From an uncultured Candidatus Melainabacteria bacterium (GTDB lineage: Bacteria > Cyanobacteriota > Vampirovibrionia > Gastranaerophilales > Gastranaerophilaceae), in assembly GCA_934675225.1 (NCBI GenBank), contig CAKUQA010000097.1, positions 1 to 5,753 of the forward strand: 5,753 nucleotides of DNA. Reading direction: 5' to 3'. Of the stretch, positions 1-5,040 are shown piece by piece. The position numbers and the translations under genes are program-made. Within the stretch, counting starts at the first letter, position 1. Each line of letters starts with the position of its first letter. The notes beneath the pieces are model-generated. The model searched no databases and was not told the DNA's origin. It saw nothing but the letters and a program-made list of their open reading frames with translations.

Positions 1-33
1 ATATAATATTTCTTATCCATAGGAATTTTCTTT

Positions 34-70
34 CCCCTCTCCTAAATTAGGAGAGGGCTAGGGTGAGGTC
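34..70. repeat. GC-rich palindromic repeat, probably a dispersed intergenic element
   Basis: Two perfect 11-base arms, CCCTCTCCTAA (35-45) and TTAGGAGAGGG (47-57), flank a single central A and are followed by CTAGGGTGAGGTC. The block is about 57% G+C (21 of 37 bases), far above its surroundings, which suggests it is an inserted repeat. The wording GGAGAGGG-CTA-GGGTGAGG resembles a palindromic intergenic repeat I recall from many bacterial genomes; that identification is from memory. It lies just past the stop codon of the M16 gene, but no T-run follows the hairpin on either strand, so it is not a canonical intrinsic terminator. It could still block exonucleases or transcription. Confidence 0.6.
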
Positions 71-86
71 TTGCATTAATTGCAAA

Positions 87-1301
87 TTACGGTCTCAAAA
101 CAGATAGAACAAATTTATCATTAAAATATTTATTTGCACAATCCATAATATCTTGTGGAGTTACAACTTTAATCTTTTCAACAGCCCTTGCATGGAAATC
201 AAATCCAAAACCCATTATTCCGTAATGAGCAAGCCAATTAGCTTGTTGAGAATTTGTTTCACTAATAAAAGCCCATTTTCCAAATATATTATTTTTTGCA
301 TTTTCAAGTTCTTCCTCTGAAACAAGAACTGTCTTTATTTTTTCTATTTCTTCTTCAAAACCTTTCAAAGACGTTTCTATATTCTTAGGCTCTGTTGCAA
401 TATAAATTGAAAAATTTGCAGACAATCTTGCTACATCATAAGCACTTCTAACAACGTAAGCTAGACCTTTTTTATCTCTCAATTCCAAAAATAATCTTGA
501 TGACAAACCACTTGCACCTAAAATTATATTCAACAAAGCTATTGCCGGATAATCATTACTGTCGGCAGAACCAACAAGCCATCCTTTTAAAATATGCGCT
601 TGATTTAAATCTGCCTGAATAATTTCATCATTTTTATGTTCAATCAATTCCGGTTTCTTCAAAATCGGCAATTCTTCAATTGACTCAGGAATATCTCCAA
701 ATTGTTCATCCAAAATCTTGCTAACTTTTTCAAAATCGATATCACCAACAAATGCAGCTACTTTTTTACTATTTCCAAAAATTTCTTTATATGCATTTAT
801 AACATCCTCTTTAGAAATATTTTTCAAGTTTTCTAAAATAACAGTGTTAGTAAAACCATAATTATGACCGGCATAAATGTTTTTATAATAACTGTCAATA
901 ATCTTTGCACGCGGAGAATCTAATTCTGCAATAATTTCTCCTTCTAATTTTGTGCGTTCTTTTTCAAATTCTTCAAACGTTGTATTTTTTACAATATCTT
1001 CAAAAATATCTATTGCATGTTCAAAATCCTCATTTAAGCAAACAAACTTAAATTTTACATAATCTAATTTTAATTCTGCAGAAAATTCAATTGCATATTT
1101 ATCTAATTCTTCAGAAAGTTGTTGAGCACTTCGATTTTTAGTACCTTGCATAAATAATCTCACCATAAGCGAATAAACTCCTGCTTGCGATGAAGGATTA
1201 TTCAAAGAAAAATTCAAGTAAAAAGCCGAGCGCGGAGTATTTGAATTTCTTTTATATGCTAATTCTATATTATTTCTTAATTTCGTAATTTTTGTACTCA
1301 T
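87..1301 (-). CDS. M16 (pitrilysin/insulinase-type) peptidase-family protein lacking the HxxEH zinc motif
   Basis: The 404-residue product has the two-domain layout of a short bacterial M16 subunit. The N-terminal domain has GVYSLMVRLFMQGTKNRSAQ (41-60), which aligns base-for-base in length with the family's GxxHxxEHxxFxGT stretch. The three key positions, however, read S44, V47 and R48 instead of His, Glu and His, so zinc cannot bind in the usual way. The C-terminal domain keeps the substrate-binding Arg/Tyr pair in SSRLFLELRDKKGLAY (R275, Y282). This is the pattern of the non-catalytic partner in heterodimeric M16 proteases such as alpha-MPP; the active partner is not in this window. There is no signal peptide, so a cytoplasmic location is likely. 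I chose the ATG at 1301 because GGAGAG precedes it by 8-9 bases. Reading on to 1403 would overlap tmk, and the in-frame ATG at 1325 lies before the predicted transcription start. Confidence 0.88.
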   Translation of the reverse strand: MSTKITKLRNNIELAYKRNSNTPRSAFYLNFSLNNPSSQAGVYSLMVRLFMQGTKNRSAQQLSEELDKYAIEFSAELKLDYVKFKFVCLNEDFEHAIDIFEDIVKNTTFEEFEKERTKLEGEIIAELDSPRAKIIDSYYKNIYAGHNYGFTNTVILENLKNISKEDVINAYKEIFGNSKKVAAFVGDIDFEKVSKILDEQFGDIPESIEELPILKKPELIEHKNDEIIQADLNQAHILKGWLVGSADSNDYPAIALLNIILGASGLSSRLFLELRDKKGLAYVVRSAYDVARLSANFSIYIATEPKNIETSLKGFEEEIEKIKTVLVSEEELENAKNNIFGKWAFISETNSQQANWLAHYGIMGFGFDFHARAVEKIKVVTPQDIMDCANKYFNDKFVLSVLRP

Positions 1302-1326
1302 CAATCTCTCTCCTATAATTGTCATT

Positions 1327-1355
1327 ATTCTAGCATAATTAGCAATAAAATACAA
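1327..1355 (-). promoter_or_regulatory. Predicted promoter of the M16-family gene
   Basis: On the minus strand, TTGTAT (1355-1350) and TAGAAT (1332-1327) are separated by 17 bases. The -10 box is preceded by TGC, giving an extended -10 element. The -35 matches the consensus only in TTG. Transcription would begin near 1320, about 20 bases before the ATG, leaving room for the GGAGAG ribosome binding site. The -35 box overlaps the inverted repeat at 1345-1370. Confidence 0.5.
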
Positions 1356-1370
1356 ATTATGGTATTTTAT
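1345..1370. promoter_or_regulatory. 26-bp inverted repeat between divergent genes, candidate operator
   Basis: The arms ATAAAATAC (1345-1353) and GTATTTTAT (1362-1370) are perfectly complementary over 9 bases with an 8-base spacer. The element overlaps the predicted -35 of the M16 gene (1350-1355) and the first part of the predicted tmk -10 (1368-1373). It is upstream of both predicted transcription starts, so it would act as DNA rather than as an RNA hairpin. A dimeric repressor bound here could control both genes. The arms are AT-rich, so chance is not excluded. Confidence 0.4.
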
Positions 1371-1373
1371 GAT
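1368..1373 (+). promoter_or_regulatory. Possible -10 box for tmk
   Basis: TATGAT matches the -10 consensus at five of six positions and would give a start near 1380, with a leader of about 17 bases ahead of tmk. No recognisable -35 lies 17 bases upstream (ATAAAA at 1345-1350). TAGAAT at 1373-1378 is an alternative box. Confidence 0.3.
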
Positions 1374-1396
1374 AGAATTAACTGTGGAGAAAAAAC

Positions 1397-2008
1397 ATGA
1401 CACAAGGATTATTTATTACTTTTGAAGGCCCTGACGGTTGTGGTAAAACAACCCAAATGAATTTATTGGCAAACTATCTTGAACAAAAAGGGAAAACTGT
1501 TGTTTTAACCCGTGAGCCAGGAGGTAAGGGGCTCGGAGAAAAAGTTCGAGAAATTCTTTTAAACTACAATGGAGAAGTTTCTGACAGGTGTGAATCTTTT
1601 TTATTCTTAGCAGACAGAGCTCAAAACATTGATGTTATAGTTAATCCTGCGATAAAAAAGGGTGGAATAGTTCTTTGTGACAGACATATTGATTCTACAG
1701 TGGCATACCAAGGTTATGGCAGGGGACTAGATATTAATAGGATTAATATGCTTAACAACCTTGCAACAAATGGCAAAAAACCAGATTTAACTTTAGTTTT
1801 TGATATTGACGTTGAAACATCTATGCAACGAGTTGGGAAAGAAAAAGATAGAATGGAAAGTGCCGGAATAGATTTCCACAACAGAGTTAGAAACGGATAT
1901 TTAGAATTAGCGAAACTAGAACCTCAAAGAATTAAAGTTCTTGATGCAACAAAATCTATAGAAGAAATACACCAAAATGTAATTAATATTTTGGCTGAAA
2001 TTATTTAA
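1397..2008 (+). CDS. tmk: Thymidylate kinase (dTMP kinase)
   Basis: This enzyme phosphorylates dTMP to dTDP with ATP, in the cytoplasm, on the route to dTTP. The 203-residue length is normal for bacterial Tmk. Visible motifs in order are the P-loop GPDGCGKT (11-18), the substrate-binding REPGG (39-43), ADRAQ (72-76), the DRHIDS Mg/nucleotide motif (95-100), YQGYGRG (104-110) and a lid RVGKEKDRMES (145-155). The P-loop has no basic residue between its glycines while the lid has arginines, which is the E. coli-like (type II) arrangement. GGAG at 1386-1389 sits seven bases before the ATG. The gene is divergent from the M16-family gene and followed by a weak terminator, so it is probably transcribed alone. 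No missing residues are apparent. Confidence 0.97.
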   Translation: MTQGLFITFEGPDGCGKTTQMNLLANYLEQKGKTVVLTREPGGKGLGEKVREILLNYNGEVSDRCESFLFLADRAQNIDVIVNPAIKKGGIVLCDRHIDSTVAYQGYGRGLDINRINMLNNLATNGKKPDLTLVFDIDVETSMQRVGKEKDRMESAGIDFHNRVRNGYLELAKLEPQRIKVLDATKSIEEIHQNVINILAEII

Positions 2009-2080
2009 CCATAAGCATATAATTATCACACTCAATATTACATTTATCTTATAATTTTACACCAACAGGAACATAAATCG

Positions 2081-2107
2081 TAGTTATCTGTTCTCATAAC
2101 TATTTTT
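2081..2107 (+). terminator. Weak AT-rich intrinsic terminator after tmk
   Basis: A perfect 7-base stem TAGTTAT (2081-2087) / ATAACTA (2096-2102) with an 8-base loop is followed directly by five T residues (2103-2107). It lies about 70 bases past the tmk stop. The stem has a single G-C pair, so termination would be inefficient at best. Confidence 0.4.
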
Positions 2108-2162
2108 GCAACAATACTAAAAAAATTTTTCAACATAACTAGCAAAAAATATTTTCACAGGA

Positions 2163-2185
2163 TTTTACTATAATAGCAAGTAAAA
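2163..2185. promoter_or_regulatory. Inverted repeat across the -10 box of the small-protein gene
   Basis: TTTTACT (2163-2169) and AGTAAAA (2179-2185) are perfect 7-base arms separated by 9 bases. They bracket the -10 box and the predicted transcription start, which is a common place for a repressor site. The arms are short and AT-rich, so this is only suggestive. Confidence 0.3.
2169..2174 (+). promoter_or_regulatory. Consensus -10 box for the small glycine-zipper gene
   Basis: TATAAT is a perfect -10 hexamer 26 bases before the ATG at 2201. Transcription would start near 2181, with the GAGG ribosome binding site at 2191-2194 in the short leader. The sequence 17 bases upstream (AAAATA) is not a recognisable -35, so the promoter may rely on an activator or be weak. 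Confidence 0.5.
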
Positions 2186-2200
2186 GTTGTGAGGCATTCT

Positions 2201-2719
2201 ATGGCTGAAATTAACCCAAATATGGCATACTACCCATCAAACCCTTCTGCATCAAGAAAAAGAAAAATTGGTGCAACTATCGCGGGAGGTTTAATTGGAA
2301 TGAATGCCTATTATCTTCCGGTCAAAAAAGATATTTTTGTCCAAAAAGCTTTTGATGTCACAAGAGAAGAAGCAAATGCACAAATACAAGCTCTAGCAAG
2401 AGCAGCACAAGAAGTAGAATCTAAAAAAGTCAGCCCTGAAAGTAAAATGATTTTACAAGAAATGGGATTATCTGAAGATTTTCAAGCTATCACAAACAAA
2501 TGCATAGAAATTGATAAAAAAGTTTCTGATCCGGCAAATGTAAAAAGATTAAAAAATGATTTCGATACAAACTTCAAAAGCTATAAAAAAACTCCGGCAC
2601 TAATGGATAATAATTGTGCAACTGCATACAAAGCCATAAAGAAAAATAAATTTTGGTGGGGAACCGGTATAGGTGGCGCAATTGGACTTGCATTAAGCTT
2701 AATGGGAAGCAGAGATTAA
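2201..2719 (+). CDS. Small protein of unknown function with two glycine-zipper hydrophobic segments
   Basis: I do not recognise a named family. The 172-residue product starts with a short polar, basic stretch (SRKRK, 18-22). A hydrophobic segment IGATIAGGLIGMNAYYLPV (23-41) follows, with small-xxx-Gly-xxx-Gly spacing at 25, 29 and 33. A lysine-, glutamate- and alanine-rich middle (about 42-148), probably helical, carries two cysteines (101, 139). A second segment FWWGTGIGGAIGLALSLMG (151-169) has a GxxxGxxxG zipper at G154, G158 and G162. The layout suggests two membrane-inserted or membrane-associated hairpin-like ends with a soluble helical core; no cleavable signal peptide is evident. I recall similar small proteins as frequent in Gastranaerophilales genomes, but that is memory. 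The ATG at 2201, six bases after GAGG, is preferred to the in-frame GTG at 2189. The gene has its own -10 box and no operon partner. Confidence 0.85.
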   Translation: MAEINPNMAYYPSNPSASRKRKIGATIAGGLIGMNAYYLPVKKDIFVQKAFDVTREEANAQIQALARAAQEVESKKVSPESKMILQEMGLSEDFQAITNKCIEIDKKVSDPANVKRLKNDFDTNFKSYKKTPALMDNNCATAYKAIKKNKFWWGTGIGGAIGLALSLMGSRD

Positions 2720-2764
2720 AACATATACTACCTCCTATACGTTTACAAATTTCTTTAATACAAA

Positions 2765-3397
2765 TTACACTGCAATTCTATCCAATAATTTAGGATTTTT
2801 TATAACATCAATAACATTCATATCTTTAAAACTCGAAATAATTTTAATATTTTCCGGATGTTTAGTATTTTCTTTTGCTAAAATCGCACCAATTATAGCT
2901 TCTAATTGAGCCATTGGCATCATATTCGCAGGCAAATCAAGTCTCCATTCAAAACGTAAAGTTTGTTGTAAAAACTTGCAATCAGCAGGAGAGCGCTCCT
3001 TATAACACGAATCCAAATGTAAACTTTGACGAGTTAAATAAAGTTCAAAACGATTTATTTCAATTCCTTTTTCAGTTAATGATTTAAAATACTCACAACC
3101 TCTAGTTGAATATCTATGTGTCCAACCATCCCTATTAGGAATTAAACTATTTGTTGAAACCTGCTGATAAGGTTTGCCTAATATTCTCCACTTACCGTTT
3201 AACATAGTTCTATCCCAAATAAGAGAAGAACAAATTTTTGAATACTTTAACGAAGGGTAATTGTCAAAAAAGAACATTACGTCATTCATTGTATAAAGTT
3301 TATCTACAAGTATAAGGTTGTTATCCTCATCTATAATAGCAACCCCACTATCCATACCTGACGAAGCAGCCATAGACAAGCCTATATAATAATTCAT
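2765..3397 (-). CDS. Uncharacterised 210-residue protein, possibly RNase H-like (DUF429-like)
   Basis: I cannot assign this protein firmly. Its N-terminus, YYIGLSMAASSGMDSGVAII (3-22) followed by DEDNNLILVDK, looks like the first beta-hairpin of an RNase H/actin-like fold, as in DUF429 proteins that open with GIDxA...GxAxxD. The C-terminal MAQLEAIIGAILA (162-174) sits where those families have a DALDA-type helix. In this protein the expected first-strand Asp is Ser8 and the C-terminal acidic motif is only Glu166, so a nuclease activity is doubtful. There is no signal peptide or membrane segment. It is aromatic-rich with four cysteines (56, 101, 131, 140). It begins seven bases after the map stop, and its GGAG ribosome binding site (3411-3408) overlaps the last map codons, so translation is probably coupled to map. 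It is the last gene of the adk-map group and converges on the small gene at 2201-2719. Confidence 0.85.
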   Translation of the reverse strand: MNYYIGLSMAASSGMDSGVAIIDEDNNLILVDKLYTMNDVMFFFDNYPSLKYSKICSSLIWDRTMLNGKWRILGKPYQQVSTNSLIPNRDGWTHRYSTRGCEYFKSLTEKGIEINRFELYLTRQSLHLDSCYKERSPADCKFLQQTLRFEWRLDLPANMMPMAQLEAIIGAILAKENTKHPENIKIISSFKDMNVIDVIKNPKLLDRIAV

Positions 3398-3404
3398 AAT
3401 CTTA

Positions 3405-4157
3405 CTACTCCATCAACTGTGTAATAATTATAGGTTCATCATCTGTAACAAGAACTGAATGCTCAAAATGAGCAGAAGGCTTTTTGTCAACTGTGCTAAC
3501 AGTCCATTCATCATCAGCAACTTCAACTTCATCACATCCGAGATTTAACATTGGCTCAATAGCGATTGCATAACCAGATTTCAACAAAGTTCTGTCTCCC
3601 ACCTTATAATTAAATAAAAATGGTTCTTCATGCATCTCATGACCAACGCCGTGACCGCCATATTGACGAACAATACCTAATTTTTCTCTTACTGCAACAG
3701 CTTCCACAGCACCGGAAACATCATCAAGAACATTTCCGGGCTTCATTTGTGCAATACCCGCAAATAAAGCTTCTTCTGTCGCTTTTAATAATCTCTGACA
3801 TTCATCACTAATTTTTCCAACCGGATAAGTCCAAGCACCGTCACCAACCATACCGGCATAAGTAGCACCAACATCAATACTAATTATATCGCCTTCTTTA
3901 ACAACCTCTTTTTCATGAGGAATTCCATGAACAACTTTTTCATTGATAGAAGCACAAATTGATGCCGGAAAACCGTTATAACCTAAAAATGTCGGAATAG
4001 CACGCTCTTTTCTAATAATTTCGTGGGCTATATTATCCAATTCTTTTGTACTAATTCCGGGTTCAATAACCTCTCTCATTTTCTTATGGACAAGAGCCAC
4101 AATATGACCTGCATGTCTAATTCTTTTTATTTCATCTCGTGATTTTTTATGTATCAT
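3405..4157 (-). CDS. map: Type I methionine aminopeptidase
   Basis: Map removes the initiator methionine from nascent proteins whose second residue is small, acting at the ribosome after deformylation. The 250-residue protein is the size of bacterial type Ia enzymes and has no N-terminal zinc-finger extension. All metal ligands are visible: D95 (ISIDVG), D106 (MVGDGAWT), H169 (GGHGVGH), E201 (AIEPML) and E232 (FEHSVLV). The substrate-contact histidines H78 (VVHGIP) and H176 (MHEEP) are also present. These match E. coli H79, D97, D108, H171, H178, E204 and E235. The start at 4157 is preferred: GAGG stands seven bases upstream and the family begins with an 'MI..KS..EI..IR.AG' wording. An in-frame ATG at 4205 would add 16 unconserved residues encoded by repeat-like DNA and has no good ribosome binding site. 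It lies 84 bases after adk, probably co-transcribed. Confidence 0.96.
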   Translation of the reverse strand: MIHKKSRDEIKRIRHAGHIVALVHKKMREVIEPGISTKELDNIAHEIIRKERAIPTFLGYNGFPASICASINEKVVHGIPHEKEVVKEGDIISIDVGATYAGMVGDGAWTYPVGKISDECQRLLKATEEALFAGIAQMKPGNVLDDVSGAVEAVAVREKLGIVRQYGGHGVGHEMHEEPFLFNYKVGDRTLLKSGYAIAIEPMLNLGCDEVEVADDEWTVSTVDKKPSAHFEHSVLVTDDEPIIITQLME

Positions 4158-4176
4158 GATAAGACCTCGTTTATTC

Positions 4177-4197
4177 AAGTGAGAAGTGAAACGTGAA
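4177..4197. repeat. Three degenerate tandem heptamers in the adk-map spacer
   Basis: Read on the plus strand, the units are AAGTGAG, AAGTGAA and ACGTGAA, back to back. On the minus strand (the sense of adk-map) they read as TTCAC/CTCAC-type units just before the map ribosome binding site. They also form part of the hairpin at 4185-4220. Confidence 0.5.
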
Positions 4198-4220
4198 AAG
4201 AGCATTTCAATCGCTTCACT
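4185..4220. repeat. Imperfect hairpin in the adk-map spacer
   Basis: On the minus-strand transcript AGTGAAGCGATTGAAA (4220-4205) can pair with TTTCACGTTTCACT (4198-4185). Pairing gives six base pairs, one G-U wobble, two G-C pairs, a two-base bulge and five more pairs, closing a six-base loop. A run of seven A/T precedes it in the transcript and no T-run follows, so it is not a terminator for adk. It could instead protect or process the adk-map message or modulate map translation, as it ends about 15 bases before the map GAGG. Confidence 0.4.
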
Positions 4221-4241
4221 CTAAAAAAACTATTCACTATA

Positions 4242-4901
4242 TTACTTAATTACTTCTAACAATCTTTCCCAAACTTCAACAATTGTTCCGTTTGCATCAA
4301 TTGCCTTTAAAACACCTTTATTAGTATAGTATTCAACTAATGGAGCTGTTTCTTTGTTATAAGTATCAAATCTAGATTGAGCAACTTCTCTTGTATCATC
4401 TTTACGTTGAGTAAGTTCTGCACCATCTTTATCACAATGACCTTCTACTTTAGGCGGTTTAAATTCAAGATTGTAAATTTCTCCACAAACAGGGCAAGAA
4501 CGGCGATTTACAATTCTTTCGACCAAAATGCTTGTATCAATATCAAAGTATACTGCTATAAATTTAGTATCTTCATTATTATCAATTTCTGCGTTCATTT
4601 TTTCAAGTTCACCTGCTTGTTCAACACTTCTAGGGAAACCGTCTAAAATATAACCGTTCTTACAATCATCCTGAGAAAGTCTGTTTTTAATAATTCTGGT
4701 AACCAATTCTACAGGGACCAACTGTCCTTTATCAATATACGCTTTAGCCTCTTTACCTGCTTCTGTTTCACCTTTAATTTCTGCTCTCAATAATGAACCG
4801 GTATCAACATGAGGAAAGTTCAAATATTCTGCTAACTTATTAGTTTGTGTACCTTTACCACAAGCCGGTGGGCCTAAAAAAATCAATTCTTTTTTTGTCA
4901 T
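4242..4901 (-). CDS. adk: Adenylate kinase, long form with zinc-type lid
   Basis: Adk interconverts ATP + AMP and 2 ADP in the cytoplasm and keeps the adenylate pool balanced. The 219-residue protein has the P-loop GPPACGKGT (10-18), the AMP-binding DTGSLLR (33-39) and DGFPR (87-91). It also has a long-form lid (about 131-168) with C136, C139, C156 and D159. That Cys3-Asp spacing (CxxC-x16-CxxD) is the structural zinc site known from Bacillus-type enzymes; E. coli Adk has no zinc there. Catalytic arginines R39, R91, R134, R166 and R177 are in the expected positions. A weak GAGAG ribosome binding site precedes the ATG by about 8-9 bases. It has its own promoter (4940-4968) after the gyrB terminator and probably heads a unit with map and the 210-residue gene. 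Confidence 0.97.
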   Translation of the reverse strand: MTKKELIFLGPPACGKGTQTNKLAEYLNFPHVDTGSLLRAEIKGETEAGKEAKAYIDKGQLVPVELVTRIIKNRLSQDDCKNGYILDGFPRSVEQAGELEKMNAEIDNNEDTKFIAVYFDIDTSILVERIVNRRSCPVCGEIYNLEFKPPKVEGHCDKDGAELTQRKDDTREVAQSRFDTYNKETAPLVEYYTNKGVLKAIDANGTIVEVWERLLEVIK

Positions 4902-4939
4902 TTTAAATCTCTCTTTCGTTTAACTCTACTTATGCATCA

Positions 4940-4968
4940 ATCATACACCAAGCAAAAAAAGAGTTCAA
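4940..4968 (-). promoter_or_regulatory. Predicted sigma-70-type promoter of adk
   Basis: On the minus strand TTGAAC (4968-4963) and TATGAT (4945-4940) are exactly 17 bases apart, matching the consensus at four of six and five of six positions. Transcription would start near 4933, giving a leader of about 32 bases before adk. It sits directly downstream of the gyrB terminator, which supports adk starting a new transcription unit. Confidence 0.65.
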
Positions 4969-4982
4969 GAAATGATTAATTC

Positions 4983-5014
4983 AAAATAAAAAGGATGTGC
5001 CATACACATCCTTT
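4983..5014 (-). terminator. Rho-independent terminator of gyrB
   Basis: On the minus strand AAAGGATGTG (5014-5005) pairs perfectly with CACATCCTTT (4999-4990) around a five-base loop (TATGG). The following bases read TTATTTT, extending a T-rich run to 4983. It begins about 27 bases past the gyrB stop and is the best-formed terminator in the window. Confidence 0.88.
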
Positions 5015-5040
5015 ATTAAAATAAAACTATACTATTTTTA

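Noticed and set aside
1..20. Minus-strand ATG at 20-18 followed by six open codons (MDKKYY), possibly the start of the next gene.
   Set aside because: Only six full codons are visible and there is no well-spaced ribosome binding site; the AGGGG run in the repeat is too far away. It could be the next gene but cannot be supported here.
71..85. Short palindrome TTGCA-TTAAT-TGCAA after the M16 stop as a terminator.
   Set aside because: A five-base stem with no following T-run on the minus strand is too weak.
1302..1403. Extension of the M16 protein by 34 residues to an ATG at 1403.
   Set aside because: It would overlap the tmk start, run through the promoter, and ignore the ribosome binding site in front of 1301.
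2121..2130. AAAAATTTTT tract as a hairpin or bent-DNA regulatory site.
   Set aside because: Such A/T runs are expected by chance in this spacer's composition, and it cannot form a hairpin with a loop.
2720..2764. Bidirectional terminator between the two convergent genes.
   Set aside because: No stem of useful length followed by a T-run is visible on either strand in the 45-base gap.
3620..3811. Plus-strand open frame of 63 codons.
   Set aside because: It lies wholly inside map on the opposite strand, has low-complexity His/Gln-rich content and resembles no protein I know.
4158..4205. Longer map start at ATG 4205.
   Set aside because: The added 16 residues are encoded by the repeat/hairpin region, lack a good ribosome binding site, and lie outside the conserved family start.
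4377..4646. Plus-strand open frame of 89 codons.
   Set aside because: It is antisense to adk, and its Phe/Ile-rich composition is what antisense of AT-rich coding DNA gives.
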